From Mycosarcoma maydis (taxonomy: Eukaryota; Basidiomycota; Ustilaginomycetes; Ustilaginales): a stretch of 64,000 bases of DNA. The position numbers and the translations under genes were made by a program. Below, piece by piece: positions 23,157-33,060 of this stretch. Position 1 is the stretch's first letter, and each line of letters begins with the position of its first letter. The DNA is taken from assembly GCF_000328475.2 (NCBI RefSeq), contig NC_026479.1, forward strand, positions 744,001-808,000, given 5' to 3'. Under the pieces are notes generated by a model. The model was given only the letters and a program-made list of their open reading frames with translations, was not told the origin of the DNA and did not search any database.

Positions 23157-23634
23157 CGGAGCCACTTGCACCGGAGCCAGAACCTGAGCCGGCGCCGGCG
23201 CCAGAAGCTGGTGTGCCACCAGTAGCCGATCTGCCCGTGGAAGAAGACGAGCCAGAAGACTCGGATTTTGCTTCAAACGCGCCTGGCTCGCGTCGACTCT
23301 CGTGCTCTTTGTGCCCGTCGTGCTCTTCTTCGTCGATCTGCTCGCCGTCTTTGAGCAACTTTTCGAGCTTCTTCATCCTTGGCAGATACTGCGGCGTCGA
23401 AGTGAACAAAAAGCGAGTATGGGCTGAAGCCGTTGGTGTGGGAATGACTTTGCTTATATCGATGGAGGAGGGTATCCTGGTGGAAGGGAACGGAGTTACT
23501 GACGACTTGCGCGCGATGGCAGCAGCGGTGGAGGACAAGGTCGTGAGACGCCGTGAACTTAGGGTGGCGGAGCCAAAAGCTGAGGTGCGCCAGCGAGCGG
23601 CGCTGCATGCCGCATGCCTTTGTAAAGGAATCAT
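19879..23634 (-). CDS. PIM1: Mitochondrial Lon protease (PIM1)
   Basis: 1251 residues in one exon from the ATG at 23634. The N-terminus ([20 protein letters not shown]) is basic and hydroxylated, as a matrix presequence should be. A Gly-Ser repeat follows (about 145-180), then the substrate-binding LON N-domain beginning [20 protein letters not shown]. The AAA module has Walker A GPPGVGKT at 681-688 and the [13 protein letters not shown]alker B. The protease domain has the Ser/Lys dyad: Ser1114 in GPSAG and Lys1157 in GGLKEK. A Ser/Pro/Ala-rich insert separates the AAA and protease domains, as in fungal Pim1. It degrades damaged matrix proteins and supports mtDNA upkeep. Confidence 0.97.
23102..23155. 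repeat. CCAGAG hexamer microsatellite inside the Lon gene
   Basis: Nine perfect copies, followed by degenerate copies to about 23190. On the coding strand the unit reads CTCTGG and encodes alternating Gly-Ser in a linker between the presequence and the LON N-domain. Length changes by whole units keep the reading frame. Confidence 0.9.
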
Positions 23635-24000
23635 AGGTTCTTAAGCGTGATGAGACGTGGATTCGAGTGGCAGGATTGGGCGTGAACCCGACCGGCTGAG
23701 CAGCAGGGAGCAGTCGAACAAACTGGATGCAACGACTTGAGTGTACGAGAAAGGAGGCCTCGTGTCCTCGTTGTGGGTGTTGGCGACGCAATGACAAGAT
23801 AAAAGCGCAGGAAGAAAGTGGTCGAGAGCAGAGTGTGGATGTTTGGAAGAGGTTCGAGAGAAAGAGAACCGCGTTGAAATGGTGAATTCGTGATTGACAC
23901 AAAGACCGGTGGTTGCTGGAGCTAGCCGATCTGATTCAGGTTCTTACGCAGCGCTTTGCTCATCCTGAACGACTCGGCGAATTGCGTGGCAATCTGTGAG

Positions 24001-24060
24001 TCGTGAATCGTGAATTGGGAATTGTGAATCGTGAATCGTGATCTTTGCTTAATCGTGAAT
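24001..24060. repeat. Heptamer cluster (GTGAATC)
   Basis: Five or more copies of TCGTGAA, some degenerate (TTGTGAA, TTGGGAA), in one orientation. Confidence 0.7.
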
Positions 24061-24210
24061 ACGTAAGTCAGTCGTCACGAGTCATGTGAGTCGTGAGTTG
24101 TGAGTGTTGCTCGCGTGCTGTGAAAAGCTGTCGAAATTTCGGGCTCAGTCGAACGACTCGAATCTGCCAAGTCGCAATCGTGAATCATGAAAGCGCCCGT
24201 CCTATGCCCT

Positions 24211-24250
24211 ATTCACGATTCATTCGTGATTCGTGATTGTGATTGTTCGT
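24211..24250. repeat. Heptamer cluster in inverted arrangement
   Basis: ATTCACGATTC is followed by ATTCGTGATTCGTGATTGTGATT, so the two halves are inverted copies. Confidence 0.65.
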
Positions 24251-24612
24251 GACTCGCCAGATACGAGACATGCGTGATGGTCTGTGTCATCTAGCTCATC
24301 ATACACCTATCTGACACACAGGAGCTTCGGTTCCTTGATCTGACCTGTCTTGACAGAGGTACCATATTGCTTGGTCTTATCATACCTGATGCCCAACCTC
24401 TTAAAGGAAGCTGTTGGCAATGAGCAGTCTTGCATTCAGCACAGCAGCCCAAGATGCTTCAAATGTGGAGGAGAATGAACCCGAAAAAGCCGCTCCCGCT
24501 TACCGATCACCGATCACCGAGGCCCACGTACAAACTTCAGACTTCAGAAGTGTTAGAGCGCCAAATTATACTTCCTTTGAAAATGTGTGTGGCGCTGGTT
24601 AATGACGAGTTG

Positions 24613-24640
24613 GTGATTCGTGATTCGTGATTCACGATTT
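24613..24640. repeat. Heptamer cluster in inverted arrangement
   Basis: Two copies of GATTCGT followed by the inverted GATTCACGATT. Another copy lies at 24716-24732. Confidence 0.65.
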
Positions 24641-25029
24641 TCTCTGGTCAGCTAGCACCGCGTCGCAGAAACTGCTGCGCTTGTACTGAGAAGAGGTGGC
24701 GCAGCGTTCTCGCCATCTGTGATTCGTGATTGCCATACATGGTAGTCGCCATTCATGATTGTCGCATCTTTGCGTCCACCATCTCTTCCTCATCGGCTCT
24801 CCGCCTCCGTCCGTCCTGCAGCCTTTATGCGACTTTTCTGTACAACTTGTGCTCTTCCCAATCGGTACAGCTTCAGCCTTTCTGCAGTTTGCTTCTCGTC
24901 AACCACATTTGCATCTCTCAACCTGGCATCAAGCTTTGGTCACACAAGGCTGGGCAAAACTCTCGCTCATTTGGTTCTCGCTTTCGTTGATCCGAAACAA
25001 GGTTTATGGCCTCGCTTCTTCAAGTCCAC

Positions 25030-25073
25030 TCTCTCTTTCTCTTTCTCTTTCTCTTTCTCTTTCTCTTTCTTTC
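25030..25073. repeat. CT-rich hexamer tract upstream of XRN1
   Basis: About six copies of CTTTCT end roughly 40 bp before the XRN1 start codon, so the tract probably lies in the promoter or 5' leader. Confidence 0.8.
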
Positions 25074-25110
25074 CATTGCTACAGTCCGCTGAGCATCGTT
25101 CATCGCGATC

Positions 25111-28100
25111 ATGGGTATTCCAAAGTTCTTCCGCTTCATGTCGGAGCGCTACCCGATGATTAGTCAACTTATCGAGGACAACAAGATCCCCGAGTTCGAC
25201 AACCTCTACCTCGACATGAACGGCATCATTCACAACTGCTCGCATCCTAACGACAACGACGCCTCGTTCCGTATCACAGAGACGCAAATTTTCTTAGCTG
25301 TCTTTGCCTATATAGAGCATCTTTTCAACAAGATCAAACCCAGAAAGGTCTTCTTCCTTGCCGTCGATGGTGTAGCTCCCCGAGCCAAGATGAACCAACA
25401 GCGCTCTCGTCGTTTCCGAACCGCAAAGGAGGCAAAAGAAATCAAGGAGAAGGCTGAAAGCCGAGGTGAGGTCTTACCCGAGGAAGAGGCTTTCGATTCC
25501 AATTGTATCACTCCAGGCACTCCTTTCATGGCCAAACTCTCGCAACAACTCGAATACTTTATCGCTAAGAAAATCACCGAAGACGCCGATTGGCGCAACG
25601 TGCAGGTCATCCTTTCGGGACACGATGTTCCAGGGGAGGGCGAGCACAAGATCATGGAGTACATCCGTCTCTCCAAGGCGCAGCCCGACTACAACCCCAA
25701 TGTTCGTCACTGCCTTTACGGTCTCGATGCCGACCTTATAATGCTGGGTCTTCTCAGCCATGATCCTCACTTCTGTTTGCTCCGAGAAGAGGTCCAATTC
25801 GGCCCTCGTCGCAAGTCCAAGGGAAGCCTCGAAATGCAAAACTTCTTCCTGCTCCACCTTTCGCTCTTCCGAGAGTACCTCGACCTCGAGTTCCAAGATC
25901 TCCGCTCCTCTCTTCCTTTCCCCTACGACTTTGAGAGGATTATCGACGACTTCATCCTGCTCAACATTTTTGTCGGCAACGATTTCCTACCCCATCTTCC
26001 CGGTCTTCACATTAACCAAGGAGCCATGGATCTTCTCTTCAATATATACAAGCGAATCCTTCCTGCGGCCGGTGGCTATCTCAATGAGAGTGGTACTCTC
26101 CGCACCGATCGTCTTGAGCTCGTCCTCTCCGAGCTGCGTAACTTTGAGATGGAGCAATTTGAGCGCGACTACGGTGACACTACGACCCACAAGGCCAAGG
26201 TATCCAAGAAGAAGAAATCCATCTCCCAAGCAAAAGCCAAGGGTGGCCTTGTTCTTACAGTATCACAGCGTGGACTTTTAGACAAGGTGCATGCTTTCGT
26301 TAAGGCTCAACGAAACGACCCTGTGAGCGCTCCCAAGGAGCTCTTGGTGCCGGCGGACCTTCCTAACAAGGACAGGAGATTCCTCGAGGATCTCGCTTCT
26401 AGCCTCAAGCTGCGTACGTCCTTCAACAAGGTTGATCCCGCTTCCCAGATCCCCGCAATTACTCTATCTTTCCCCGCCATTGGCATCGAAGACGGTGACA
26501 GTGAGGAAAGTCCTTCCGACGAGGACGCCGATAATTCGAAACAGAACTCAGACAATGCTGCCACTGGCAACAAGGACACCAGTGCCATCTCCGAAGCCGA
26601 TACGGCTGTTGATCGCGTTCTCATCCGCTACCTCAAGGCCAAAGTCGATACTGCAAGTGACGACGAAGCTGACCCCGAGGAAGACTACAAGAAGCGCCTC
26701 GAGGCTCAGATGACCGCGTGGAAACAAAGTTACTACAAGGAAAAGCTTGAAATTGACTACAACAACGACGAGGCTATGTCCAAGCTTGCCTTCCGCTACA
26801 TCGAGGGTCTTCAGTGGGTCCTCCACTACTACTACGATGGTGTTGCCTCTTGGGGTTGGTTCTACGACTACCACTATGCTCCCAAGATCTCCGACCTCAA
26901 GAACGTCGGTCAGATGAAGTTCGAATTCACACTCGGCAAGCCATTCCGTCCCTTCGACCAGCTCATGGGCGTTCTTCCTGCGCTCAGTAGTCAACATATT
27001 CCCTCTGCCTTCCGCGACCTCATGACCGATCCCAACTCGCCCATCATTGACTTCTATCCCACCAATTTTGAAGCCGATCTCAATGGCAAGAAGCAGGATT
27101 GGGAGGCTGTGGTCAAGATTCCCTTCATCGACGAGAAGCGTCTACTTGAAGCTCTTGACAAGCGCGAAGTGTACCTGGGCATCGAGGAGCGCAAGCGCAA
27201 TGGGTTTGGTAATAGTCGCGAGTTTACCTACAATGAAAACGAGGAAAGCTTCTTTCCCTCAAGCCTTCCAGGCACTTTCCCCGACCTCGTTCACAATCGC
27301 GCCAACGTCAAAAACTTTAACCTGCCAACACTCGATGGTCTTCACCTCGTCAAGGGTCTCACCAAAGGCGTCGAGCTCGGTGCGCGTGCCTTGGCCGGTT
27401 TTCCATCGCTCAAAACGCTGCCTCACTACGGTCGTCTTGGTCATCACGGAGTGAACATTTTTCAGGCAGAGTCCAAGGGCGTTAGCGTGGTCGTCACCAT
27501 CGAGAATACTTACGAAGACGCCAAGACAGAGACGATTGCTGCGGCCATGATTGGCAATCGTGCTTTCCTCAATTGGCCCTTTCTCACCGAAGGTCTTGTC
27601 GTCGGTGTCTCGGACAGACTTTTCCGATACGAGATGGGCATGATTGGTGGCCAACAGAAGGTAGTTGCCAATCCACATCAGGGCGCCAACCTATCTGAAT
27701 TCCATCGCAAGGCCGAGAGTACCGAGTTCCACTACAGCAAGCGACTGGGTGTGCTCATCGGCGATGTCGATGTACTTGTCCACATCCGTCCGCTCAAGGG
27801 ACTCAAGCGTCTGGATGACGGTGCTTTCATCAAGGACTACGAGGATAGCTCCAAGAAAGAGATCAGCCAGGCCGTGCAAGTGACTGTGACCAACGTCGTA
27901 CACGACGATGCTCGCTTCCTCGAGTCCCCCGCCAGACCGATCCGCGAGGAATACCCAGATAAGACCAGGATCTTTTTCTTGGGCGCCAACGCATACGGTA
28001 CCCCGGCTCATGTCGTTGGCAGCACCAACGCCTCGCTTGCCATCGAGGTGGCTTTCTTTCCTAACCAGGCTAAAGAGAACGCATACTTGCGCGACCTCGT

Positions 28101-29547
28101 AAGCAAGCGTGCTCGTGTTAACTATTTCCCCTCCTATCAGGTCGCCAAAAAGTGTGGTATCAGTTCGCTGGCTCTTTCCAAGCTCGCTTCGAGCATGATG
28201 TTCGCCTGGAAGGATCAGAAAGTCAACGTTGGTCTCCGACTCAAGTTTGAGAGCAAAGGTGAAAAGGTGCTCGGATATTCGCGCAGGACGGCTGTCGGAT
28301 GGGAATATTCGGAAAAGTCGCTCGAGTTGGTGAAGGAATACGTGCAGACGTTCCCAGAGATCACCAACATGCTCAGTCAAAACTCTAGCGTCGACATCAC
28401 ACGTGCCACGCAGATCTGGGACGAGTCGGTTGTCGACGAAAAGATGGCGCAGCTGAAGGAATGGCTCAAGGTCAAGGGCGTGCGCGACCTGGAGACGGTG
28501 CCGTTGTACGCTGAGCAGCTGTCGAAAGAGACGGTGCAGACCATCGAGGCGTTCACCTCTCGTCTTGTTGACACGCGCACTGCCATCGGTGCCGCCGGTC
28601 AGGTTAAGCGTGTGTTTATAAAGGGCATTCCGCGTACCGCGCTTCTGAAGCCCAGCCATGCTCCCTTCCGTTTGCAGGCGCAGAGGTTCGAGCTTGGTGA
28701 CCGTGTCATCATGGTGCAAGACAGCGGCAACGTGCCACTCTCGGCGCGAGGTGTGGTTGTTGGCATCAATAGCAACTCGCTCGAGGTGGTATTCGATGTG
28801 CCTTTCCTCAGCGGCACCACGCTTGGCGATCGATGCTCTCCTTACAAGGGTGCTACCGTTTCGTTTGTTAGTGTGCTCAACCTGACGCAGCCTCAATTTG
28901 TCTGCGCTGGCACTGCTGGTGAGAGCGACACGAGCGCCTCGGTGGGTAGCGCTCTCGAGAGGACGCTTGGACCGATCGGTGGCACCGGCACTGGGCAGGC
29001 CAATGGCAACGGCAAAGGTGCTCACGGCTACGGAGCTGGTAACAGCTCTTACCGGCCCCCAAATGCGTTCAGGCCCAGTGCCTCCGCAGATCATGGCCGA
29101 GGTGGCAGCACACAGATCCTGCAGCGACCTCGCCAGCCATACGCTCCTGTCTCGCAAGATATCGCCTTCTCCGGCGTCGCACGCGGTTTGCACAAACCTA
29201 CGCTGGCGGCTGCCTCGGCGAATCAGGTTGAAGAAATCAACCCTATCATGGCCGCTCTTGGAATCCGACAGCCCATCAACAGCAATGCACCTGCTCGTGG
29301 AGCTGCACGTGGTGTCGCTCGACCCGCTCGACCCGCTCGCCCGCACTTTGTGAACCAAGCGCAGCAGCCTGTTGTCCCAGCTGGGGCTGCGACAAGTGCT
29401 CCGGCACATGCAGGTGGACGTGGTGGGCGAGGCGGCGGCACTAGTCGCGGGCGTGGTGCTCCAGTTTCGCGTGGCGCTCCAGTTTCGCGTGGCGCTCCAG
29501 CTTCGCGTGGCGCTCGTGGTGGCCGCGGAGGGGCTGCTGACCCGTAA
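25111..29547 (+). CDS. XRN1: 5'-3' exoribonuclease Xrn1/Kem1
   Basis: 1478 residues in one exon; the ATG at 25111 begins the invariant MGIPKFFRFMSERYPMISQL. The catalytic XRN N-domain covers roughly 1-350, with YLDMNGIIHNC, VDGVAPRAKMNQQRSRRF (the basic pocket that reads the 5' phosphate), EGEHKIMEYIR, CLYGLDADLIMLGL and FVGNDFLPHLPGLHI, which together supply the acidic metal ligands. The helical and SH3-like/PAZ-like regions follow. The C-terminal ~250 residues are Gly/Pro/Arg/Ala-rich with RGG and RGAPVS repeats. The enzyme degrades decapped cytoplasmic mRNA. The size and the cytoplasmic-type C-terminus favour Xrn1 over nuclear Rat1. Confidence 0.97.
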   Translation: MGIPKFFRFMSERYPMISQLIEDNKIPEFDNLYLDMNGIIHNCSHPNDNDASFRITETQIFLAVFAYIEHLFNKIKPRKVFFLAVDGVAPRAKMNQQRSRRFRTAKEAKEIKEKAESRGEVLPEEEAFDSNCITPGTPFMAKLSQQLEYFIAKKITEDADWRNVQVILSGHDVPGEGEHKIMEYIRLSKAQPDYNPNVRHCLYGLDADLIMLGLLSHDPHFCLLREEVQFGPRRKSKGSLEMQNFFLLHLSLFREYLDLEFQDLRSSLPFPYDFERIIDDFILLNIFVGNDFLPHLPGLHINQGAMDLLFNIYKRILPAAGGYLNESGTLRTDRLELVLSELRNFEMEQFERDYGDTTTHKAKVSKKKKSISQAKAKGGLVLTVSQRGLLDKVHAFVKAQRNDPVSAPKELLVPADLPNKDRRFLEDLASSLKLRTSFNKVDPASQIPAITLSFPAIGIEDGDSEESPSDEDADNSKQNSDNAATGNKDTSAISEADTAVDRVLIRYLKAKVDTASDDEADPEEDYKKRLEAQMTAWKQSYYKEKLEIDYNNDEAMSKLAFRYIEGLQWVLHYYYDGVASWGWFYDYHYAPKISDLKNVGQMKFEFTLGKPFRPFDQLMGVLPALSSQHIPSAFRDLMTDPNSPIIDFYPTNFEADLNGKKQDWEAVVKIPFIDEKRLLEALDKREVYLGIEERKRNGFGNSREFTYNENEESFFPSSLPGTFPDLVHNRANVKNFNLPTLDGLHLVKGLTKGVELGARALAGFPSLKTLPHYGRLGHHGVNIFQAESKGVSVVVTIENTYEDAKTETIAAAMIGNRAFLNWPFLTEGLVVGVSDRLFRYEMGMIGGQQKVVANPHQGANLSEFHRKAESTEFHYSKRLGVLIGDVDVLVHIRPLKGLKRLDDGAFIKDYEDSSKKEISQAVQVTVTNVVHDDARFLESPARPIREEYPDKTRIFFLGANAYGTPAHVVGSTNASLAIEVAFFPNQAKENAYLRDLVSKRARVNYFPSYQVAKKCGISSLALSKLASSMMFAWKDQKVNVGLRLKFESKGEKVLGYSRRTAVGWEYSEKSLELVKEYVQTFPEITNMLSQNSSVDITRATQIWDESVVDEKMAQLKEWLKVKGVRDLETVPLYAEQLSKETVQTIEAFTSRLVDTRTAIGAAGQVKRVFIKGIPRTALLKPSHAPFRLQAQRFELGDRVIMVQDSGNVPLSARGVVVGINSNSLEVVFDVPFLSGTTLGDRCSPYKGATVSFVSVLNLTQPQFVCAGTAGESDTSASVGSALERTLGPIGGTGTGQANGNGKGAHGYGAGNSSYRPPNAFRPSASADHGRGGSTQILQRPRQPYAPVSQDIAFSGVARGLHKPTLAAASANQVEEINPIMAALGIRQPINSNAPARGAARGVARPARPARPHFVNQAQQPVVPAGAATSAPAHAGGRGGRGGGTSRGRGAPVSRGAPVSRGAPASRGARGGRGGAADP
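29452..29505. repeat. 18-bp coding repeat in the XRN1 tail
   Basis: Three tandem units of CGTGGYGCTCCAGYTTCG encode RGAPVS, RGAPVS, RGAPAS; a partial fourth unit follows. The units differ by only two positions, so the expansion is recent. Confidence 0.9.
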
Positions 29548-31263
29548 TTAGCTCATGCGTTTCAAACAGGCAATCCCCTGGACTTGTCTGCCGTCATGCA
29601 GGAGCTGTGGCAATCATGAATCCATGCTTTTCTTGGTCGCGCCACTTACGACTGACGTCAATCCCCAGCCTGTTCGCAGGCAAGGCCACTGGCGTCTGAT
29701 TTGTGCTTATTTGAGGGTGTCGCGACACGTTGCAATCGCTATAGGGTTGGCATACATTGCGGTCTAAGTCGATGAGTGAAGCAAGCCGATGTGGTTCATC
29801 TCGTAGCCTGAAGCAAGCGAGTGTTTTTGGTTTGGCGGGATTGGTGAGTGGAGATGTCACGCCAGAAATGTCTGTGGGTGAAGTCGGGTGATGCGCAAGA
29901 GTGACGAGGCGTGAGTCGGGTGCTTGTGATGGGCGAGAAAGTCAAGGGTGGGCTTCTTATGAGAGAAGGTGTTTCTCGATCTGATGCTGGATGGGTTCAA
30001 GATGCAATGCTGGCTGAACATTCACGATGCACACAGGCAGGCCGAACATGAAGAAGCACGAATGCGGGCAACTCGTGGGAGACGCGTAAATTTGACGTTG
30101 GCGAGGTTCCTGTTCTAGGCGACCTTGGTTGGCGACATCTAGGATGACACCCATGTTGATGCTGCAGACCGCTGAGCAAGCCGTCGTCTGTAGACAAGAG
30201 CCGCGAGGGCCTTGTTTAGAATACTGACAACTCGCTACGCCAAGCAGTTGTGACCTACACAAGTGTTGGTCGAGATCCATGTGGTATCCCTGAATGCACG
30301 AGACTAGCAGATTGTGTCGAGGAGTAATAGTGGCGCCTCTGTGGTTTGAATTGATTCCAGCGTCAGATGCATAAGGTGCAGTGCTTGGTACCAGCTGGTG
30401 CGTGTGCATCGTCAGCACCGGTGTTGCGTGGCAACCCACCTCACGTTACTGGATTCACGACTAGCTCGGAAACGAGATGCAGACTCGGGCTCTGCAAGGC
30501 GATGGACGGTGCGCTTGCAAAGCACATCGTGCTGGATCAGTACGACCTGCTGCGCATTCGTTCCGACAGCCAGCATACCTGCCGGCGGCTCGTCTCACAG
30601 CGTCGCACTGCCAGTCGCGATATGCGCGCAAGACGGTATCTCGATCGCCGCCGTGCAATTCACCATTCACGATTCGCATCTGTCCGAGACCCACGTCCAT
30701 CTCGAGCAGTAACCGAAAAACAAGCTGCAGCTCGTCCCGAAAGTTGGATCCTCACCAACGCACCCAAAGCAGCGTCGAAGCGATGACGTCCATCTTGAAT
30801 GTTCAAGTGCGCTCAGGCCAAACAAGCGTTCCACGTTCTTGGATCTGGAAAGATTGTTGCTAAGACCATCATCGACACGGTCTTGGCTCGCGTTGCTTGC
30901 ACGCTTGCCACTCACAATGTCAGCAGAGACGAATCATACGTGCCTAGATGAGTCGAGAAATCTGCCTGTGAAGGTGGACGTCGATCGGCTAACGTTGTGA
31001 GAAAATTCTTTCATTTCTGGTACAGAACAAGGGGGGGGGGGGGAATAAGAAAAACCGCTTGCAATGAGAACGGGTCGACAAGGGCGGGGCGGTCCGATAG
31101 GTTTGGGACGGAACTTTGCATGCGCGAAAGCGGAGTGCTTTGTCGTACGCACAGAAGCATGGACCGTAACAAAGAACAAAAAAGGCGAGGTTTGTAGTTT
31201 GGGATATCATAGAAGATCAAGTGGTGGGTAAAAGTTCGCTATAAAGAATTCGAGGCTTGTCGA
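29548..31263. other. 1.7-kb region downstream of XRN1
   Basis: XRN1 (+) and the small myristoylated gene (-) converge here. From about 30370 to 30950 the DNA is GC-rich and open in several frames at once, with coding-like third-position bias in short runs, but no frame carries a full-length recognisable protein. A run of 13 G lies at 31031-31043. It may contain a decayed or spliced gene; see findings. Confidence 0.4.
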
Positions 31264-31720
31264 TTATCCCGCTCGAGATCGGTTCTCTTTCTCAGCTTGT
31301 TTGATCCTCTCCTCGAGCGTCTTGGACTTGTGCAGCTGCGAAGCGGTAAGGCGGTCGCGTTCGGCGTTGGCAGCGCGGTCAGAGTACCTCATGCCATCGG
31401 CAACCGAGCCCTGGTAGGAAGACGTGGTTCGGTGCAGCTCGGTGTTGTTCTTTCCCGGGTTGGTGTCGGTGCGCTTCATCTTCTTCCCATCGGAAGGACT
31501 GGACAAGCACGAACCCTGTCGAGAGAAAGGCACGCAATGCGATCGTGATGATTGATGGTCAAGTGCATGTGCAGCAGAGTTAAGTAGATCAGAGCAAAAC
31601 AGGATCGTCAGTACGCCATCCAAGCTAGCATCAACGTGCTACGCGGCAGAAGATGAGCCGAAATTCTAGACGTCTGTCTACATTCAACTCGATCCGATCG
31701 CAGCTAAGTACACTTACCAT
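31264..31720 (-). CDS. Small N-myristoylated protein, SVIP-like candidate, two exons
   Basis: The coding part of exon 1 is only the ATG (31720..31718), directly followed by a GTAAGT donor. Exon 2 is 31515..31264 after a CGACAG acceptor; the intron is 202 bp. The product has 84 residues and starts MGSCLSSPSDGKK, a strong N-myristoylation context with Cys4 available for palmitoylation. The middle is polar; residues 41-80 look helical and charged (RYSDRAANAERDRL...KTLEERIKQAEKENRS). Residues 44-54 match the VIM motif of p97/Cdc48 cofactors (Rx5AAx2R) with one change (A to N). Size, MGxC start and motif resemble SVIP. The gene model is well supported; the SVIP link is a hypothesis. Without the intron the ORF would lose its start signal. 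Confidence 0.75.
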
Positions 31721-33060
31721 CTTGGCGGAAAAGTGCGGCTGGCGCGTAAATGCGTGCTAGGTTGCGTTGGAGTTGTGAAAGGGGGTGTCAAGCTTGCCGA
31801 GACTAAGCCGGTGTTGTATAATACGTCTGAGCGTCGGAGTGGAGGTGAGACAATCACGAGATGATGGTAGTGAGAGTTCGAGATGTGTTGCACGACTGGG
31901 CTCTGCGATAAGTTTCACAGAGCCATGTGCAAGCTGGGCGGAGTTGTGAGCGCGGCAGAGTTGTAGATGCTCGCTCCTGGGCCACATGCGGTTGGTTCTA
32001 CGAGGCTCTAGAGATAACTCGGAGCAAAACAACGCAACCACTCCACACTAACTCGCACACATTCCGCTCAGTCGCTCAGCCCTGTTTTTTTATGGCACGG
32101 CACGCTATGCACAATGACCAGAGAGTTTGTAATGCCTGCTCATCCGACTTAAAATCACGGAATCCTGCCAAATACAGACGCTTCAATTGTGGCAGTCACG
32201 AGTATTCACAATTGGAGCTGCATCGAAACAACAACTGACTTGAACCAGCACGCAGGGCTCTCTCTGTTCTCTCTGCACAGCGTGACACGGCAAGGCCAAC
32301 GACGAACCCCAGATGCACGCACCGAGCGGCTGTTCTCTCGCCTCTGAGATTAGTTATTCGCGATTCAAGAATCGCCCGTCCGTTACCAATGCGTTGCCGC
32401 ATCGTAGTAAGGCGCGCTTTCATCCGTGAAACCGTGGCACGGCTTGATTGATTCGCTTTCCATGCTTCCCGAACAAAGCTTCCAAGGACACATACACGTA
32501 CGATCTTATGCGTCGCAAGCGGCTTCCATCATCGCACCGTAAGCAAGCTTGGAGAAATGCTGCAATCACCCACATGCAGCAATCGCCTCTTGTGAGCTAG
32601 TGGTGACGTTCCTGCACAGCCCGGTTCAGATGCCAAGCACCCAATTACGCAGAGGAGAGACGCGGCATTTCTCATCCGAAACGCACAAAGCAGTCACGAG
32701 CAAGGTAATTCAACACGAAACACTCACGCCTGAAAGAGTCGTGAGTCACAGTCACAGAGTCATGATTCACGATTCACGATTCACGATTCACGATTCACGA
32801 TTCACGATTCACGATTCACGATTCACGATTCACGATTCACGATTCACGATTCACGATTCACGATTCACGATTCACGATTCACGATCCTGCTCAATCATGA
32901 AATCCTCGTGCCTCACGTCTCAGTCGTGAGTTGGTTGCTAGCAGAAACAAATGCTCTAACATTCTTGTCGCAATTTCACGTTCACGGTCGTGGGTTCAGG
33001 CACGATGGTTTCGTGCTTCCACTGTTCAGTGGCGAGTCGTGAGTTATGTGGGACGAGTTG
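31721..33060. other. Intergenic region with the long heptamer array
   Basis: 1.34 kb between the D-LDH stop and the start of the small myristoylated gene. Apart from the array at 32764-32884 and short ORFs, one of which is just the array translated, nothing coding is seen. Confidence 0.6.
32764..32884. repeat. Perfect heptamer tandem array (GATTCAC)17
   Basis: About 17 uninterrupted, identical copies of the 7-bp unit GATTCAC over 121 bp. It is the longest member of the heptamer family that recurs in most spacers of this window. There are no spacers between units, so it is a simple satellite and not a CRISPR. Confidence 0.97.

Larger units (their letters stand above)
23635..25110. other. Divergent intergenic region LON / XRN1
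   Basis: 1.48 kb of promoter-like DNA with many heptamer copies (24001-24060, 24211-24250, 24613-24640, 24716-24732) and a pyrimidine tract before the XRN1 start. Two 134-codon ORFs (from 24755 and 24759) overlap in different frames and run into the CT repeat; they are not credible genes. Confidence 0.6.

Noticed and set aside
24755..25163. Two 134-codon ORFs before XRN1
   Set aside because: They overlap in different frames, consist partly of the CT repeat and run into the XRN1 start.
27691..29409. 572-codon minus-strand ORF inside XRN1
   Set aside because: It lies antisense to the intact XRN1 frame and is explained by GC-rich codon usage; no recognisable protein.
31031..31043. Run of 13 G as a G-quadruplex
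   Set aside because: A single homopolymer run without neighbouring G-tracts is more likely slippage or a sequencing-prone site than a designed element.
32764..32884. CRISPR-like repeat array
   Set aside because: There are no spacers between units, the unit is 7 bp and the genome is eukaryotic.
32549..32929. 126-codon ORF with a repeated TIHDSRF peptide
   Set aside because: The peptide is only the translation of the 7-bp array; its 21-bp (three-unit) period explains the 7-residue repeat.
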